Positions 15,121 through 17,268 of a stretch of DNA of 17,268 nt are shown here, one piece after another (position 1 is the stretch's first letter; every line of letters begins with the position of its first letter). The DNA is from Deltaproteobacteria bacterium RIFOXYA12_FULL_61_11. Its GTDB lineage: Bacteria; Bdellovibrionota_F; JAHFAK01; YA12-FULL-61-11. A program made the translations under genes and the position numbers. The notes beneath the pieces are model-generated. The model saw only the letters and a program-made list of their open reading frames with translations. It was not told where the DNA came from and searched no databases. The stretch is taken from the NCBI GenBank assembly GCA_001799195.1, contig MGSU01000048.1, forward strand, positions 1 to 17,268, in the 5' to 3' direction.

Positions 15121-15180
15121 AGGTAGGCGATGCGCCAGAGTTCGAGCAGGTGCTCGCGGGATCTCGGGGTTTCCACAGGG
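14901..15180 (+). mobile_element. Second decayed N-terminal fragment of an IS4-type transposase
   Basis: Plus-strand frames give AIQEELSNFF, then after a frame change FTKYLNGLAKKT, then after another VRRDRKVKVGDAPEFEQVLAG. These match the IS4-type N terminus (LA..TGFVQR.RK), as in the left fossil, but with different frame breaks. The fossil points outward (rightward), opposite to the left copy. The similarity fades by about 15180. From there to the GH13 gene at 15380, about 200 bases, I see no coding pattern. The whole gap from 14885 to 15379 holds no intact gene. Confidence 0.6.
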
Positions 15181-15379
15181 ATGCTCGTACCACCCATCAG
15201 CCGGCGTGTATACCAGGTCTAAGCAACCCGAGCAACGCAGGGGGAGGAAATCCTTCCTGCACCAGGAATCGGCAAGGTAGCTCAGAGAGAATGGGTAGCG
15301 ACAATGGTATCAAGGATATTGGACAATCAGGCCTCATCGTGGTAGGGGCACTACGTGCATGCTACCAGGAGGGACGGAT

Positions 15380-17101
15380 ATGACGAAGCGTCGTCGAAAT
15401 GAAAACTACCCCCTGTCCTTCGTCTTCCTAGCCTCCCTCCTCTCTCCGACAGCCCCCGCCGCAACCCCCGAGGCCTGGTGGAGAAGTGCGGTCCTGTATC
15501 ATATCTACCCGCGCAGTTTCCAGGACAGCAACGGTGACGGTGTCGGCGATCTCAAGGGGATCACCTCGCGGTTGGAGTACCTCGCAAGTCTCGGAGTCGA
15601 CGGCCTGTGGCTCTCTCCGGTCTACCCCTCGCCTCACTACGATCACGGGTACGATATCGCCGATTACTATGGGGTAGACCCGCTCTTCGGCACTTCGGCG
15701 GACCTGGAAGAACTCATCGCCGAGGCTCATCGCCGCGGGCTCAAGATAGTCCTGGACATGGTCCTCAACCATACCTCACACCTCCACCCCTGGTTCCAGG
15801 GTGCAGTGAAAGGCAACAAGACCCCCACAAGGGATTTCTATGTATGGCGGAAGGGACGGGGGAAGCACGGAGAGCTGCCGCCCAATAACTGGATCACCAG
15901 CTTCGGCGAACGGGCCTGGACCCGGGAAGCGCAGAGCGGCGAGTGGTACTACCACCAGTTCTCGCGCTTCCAACCCGACCTGAACTATACCAACCCGGCC
16001 GTCGAGGCGGCCATGTTCTCGGTGTTCGACCATTGGATCGCCAAGGGCGTGGACGGTTTCAGGCTCGACGTCATCGGAGCCCTCTTCGAGGATCCCGACT
16101 TTCCCGACAACCCTCGCTGCTTGCAAGGCCCCCCCTCGGACCTGAACATGCGCTGGCTCTTCCAGGAACACCGCTACGATTGGAACCGGCCCGAAACTCT
16201 ACGGTTGGTGCAACGCCTGCGCGCCCATGTCGAAGGGCTCGATCCGCGGGTGCTTCTTCTGGGGGAGACCCTCGGCCCACCGGAGACCGTGCGCAGCTTC
16301 TACGGGCAGCAAGGAGACGGGCTCCACCTTGCCTTCAACTTCTCACTGGCCTCGCACAGCATCTCGAAAACTCCGTACAGGGCCCGCGCCTTCGCCGAAC
16401 GCATTGCCCGTATCGAGACGACCCTCCCCGACCCGCTGTGGCCCTGCTATGCCTTTTCCAACCACGATCGTAGCAGGATCATCTCGCAACACGGCGGCGA
16501 TCGGGCGAAAGCAATGCTGCTCTCCTTCGTGCTCCTGACTCTGCGCGGGACCCCGGTACTCTACTATGGCGAAGAGCTGGGTATGCGGAACGTCCGAGTG
16601 CCGCGGGCACGGTTACAGGATCCCCTCGGCAAGAAGTTCTGGCCGTTGCCCGTCTCCAGAGATGCAGGTCGAACCCCGATGCAATGGAACGAAACCCCTG
16701 GGGCCGGCTTCTCTACGGCAGACCCAAACCGATTCTGGCTACCCCTGTCCCCGGACGCAGGCCTCATCAACGTCGTGCGGCAACTCGAGGAAGACACCAG
16801 CCTCCTCCGTTTCCACGCCGACCTCCTGGCCCTGCGTCGCGAGCAGCTCGCCCTCTCGGGAGGATCTCTCCGGCTCCTCCCCCTCTCCAACTCCGAGGTG
16901 TTGGCCTATGTTCGAAGCGAAGCGAACGATCATCGACTGATCCTCGCGCACTTCGGCGCAAGGACTACCGAGGTTGCGCTCCAGGAACTGCCTTCCCTAT
17001 CCGAACTCCTCTTTCACAGCAATGGGGTAGCGCCTCATATTCTTCATGGAAACCTCCGCCTCGGCCCACACCAAGGTGCGATCTACAGTATTGATCCCTG
17101 A
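15380..17101 (+). CDS. Exported GH13 alpha-glucosidase / oligo-1,6-glucosidase-like enzyme
   Basis: This 573-residue protein starts with a likely signal peptide: a basic MTKRRRNENY, a hydrophobic stretch, then SPTAPAA at about residue 28. All four GH13 regions are present. Region I is DMVLNH (126-131), region II GFRLDVIG with nucleophile D230, region III LLLGETLG with acid/base E296, and region IV FSNHD with D363. DSNGDGVGDLKGI (49-61) is the calcium-binding loop typical of the alpha-glucosidase branch. PVLYYGEELG (392-401) and RTPMQW (431-436) fit the same branch. It probably cleaves short alpha-glucans or sucrose-like substrates outside the cytoplasm. The start at 15380 was chosen for AGGAGGG (15367-15373), 6 bases before the ATG; ATG 15359 would put the basic residues later. 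GC content is much higher than in the central block, and the gene lies outside the right IS fossil. Confidence 0.9.
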   Translation: MTKRRRNENYPLSFVFLASLLSPTAPAATPEAWWRSAVLYHIYPRSFQDSNGDGVGDLKGITSRLEYLASLGVDGLWLSPVYPSPHYDHGYDIADYYGVDPLFGTSADLEELIAEAHRRGLKIVLDMVLNHTSHLHPWFQGAVKGNKTPTRDFYVWRKGRGKHGELPPNNWITSFGERAWTREAQSGEWYYHQFSRFQPDLNYTNPAVEAAMFSVFDHWIAKGVDGFRLDVIGALFEDPDFPDNPRCLQGPPSDLNMRWLFQEHRYDWNRPETLRLVQRLRAHVEGLDPRVLLLGETLGPPETVRSFYGQQGDGLHLAFNFSLASHSISKTPYRARAFAERIARIETTLPDPLWPCYAFSNHDRSRIISQHGGDRAKAMLLSFVLLTLRGTPVLYYGEELGMRNVRVPRARLQDPLGKKFWPLPVSRDAGRTPMQWNETPGAGFSTADPNRFWLPLSPDAGLINVVRQLEEDTSLLRFHADLLALRREQLALSGGSLRLLPLSNSEVLAYVRSEANDHRLILAHFGARTTEVALQELPSLSELLFHSNGVAPHILHGNLRLGPHQGAIYSIDP

Positions 17102-17105
17102 GGAA

Positions 17106-17227
17106 AGTCACGGCAGTCACAAGGTTCAAGGTCGAGAGTTAAGGGAGAGTCATGGAGTCAGGGGAGAGTCAGGGGGACGGAGGGTGACTTCAACAGAGTG
17201 CGACTTCTCCTCGACTTCTCCTCGACA
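17106..17227. repeat. Short-repeat intergenic sequence (AGTCA clusters and a tandem 11-mer)
   Basis: AGTCA occurs five times between 17106 and 17171, including two GGGAGAGTCA copies 19 bases apart (17143 and 17162). GACTTCTCCTC is then repeated in tandem (17202-17212 and 17213-17223). No gene is evident from 17102 to the window end. It may be a degenerate minisatellite or slippage product; no function is claimed. Confidence 0.5.
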
Positions 17228-17268
17228 ACGAGAATGGTGGAAGACGTGTTGTCCAGTTCTGGAGCCCC

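Noticed and set aside
15943-16473. A 176-codon open frame inside the GH13 gene
   Set aside because: It is an Arg/Pro-rich alternative frame of a GC-rich gene whose main frame has every GH13 motif.
1-17268. CRISPR arrays, tRNA or rRNA genes, riboswitches and clear intrinsic terminators
   Set aside because: I looked for regularly spaced repeats, tRNA-like cloverleaf ends and hairpins followed by T-runs and saw none convincing. The convergent gaps at 3018-3050, 7791-7845 and 12373-12418 show no stem plus T-run.

Overview
This window looks like a bacterial chromosome segment from an organism with methylotroph-type one-carbon metabolism. The main clue is an overlapping pair of genes, mfnB-like and mfnE-like, for the furan part of methanofuran. 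Among bacteria this fits lineages that run tetrahydromethanopterin/methanofuran-linked formaldehyde oxidation (methylotrophic proteobacteria, NC10, some planctomycetes). I cannot assign the species. Base composition is uneven: bases 15601-15660 hold 38 G/C of 60, while 10921-10980 hold 24 of 60. The middle block therefore probably has a different origin from its GC-rich right flank.

Layout, left to right. (1) The C-terminal end of an M48 (Ste24/CAAX-type) metalloprotease runs into a PaaK/CapK-type adenylate-forming enzyme through an ATGA overlap. (2) Next come a decayed IS4-type transposase start (minus strand) and the last ~64 codons of a dead B12-type radical SAM gene, whose old TGA stop overlaps the ATG of a UbiA-like membrane prenyltransferase. 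(3) The mfnB/mfnE pair is on the minus strand, followed by a 362-base gap with a promoter-like region and a possible transposase fossil. (4) A second PaaK-like gene is followed by a B12-type radical SAM gene. A NPPA-motif methyltransferase lies on the opposite strand, then two more radical SAM paralogues. (5) On the minus strand is a large membrane glycosyltransferase (GT39/GT83-like). (6) A second IS4-type transposase fossil follows, in inverted orientation to the first. (7) An exported GH13 alpha-glucosidase-like enzyme ends the gene content.

The main observation is a recurring module: a PaaK-like activating enzyme followed by a B12-type radical SAM protein. It is intact once (4830-7790) and broken once (322-2136, where an IS remnant sits between the ligase and a radical SAM stump). 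The three intact radical SAM proteins and the stump share an unusual C-terminal signature, (F/Y)-(D/E)-E-x-x-G-(M/L)-x-W, and a Lys/Arg- and Pro-rich tail. With the UbiA-like enzyme, the methyltransferase and the glycosyltransferase, this suggests an uncharacterised pathway in which a carboxylic acid is activated, then prenylated, methylated or rearranged, and perhaps glycosylated. The product is unknown. Two ~220-base inverted IS remnants flank the whole block.
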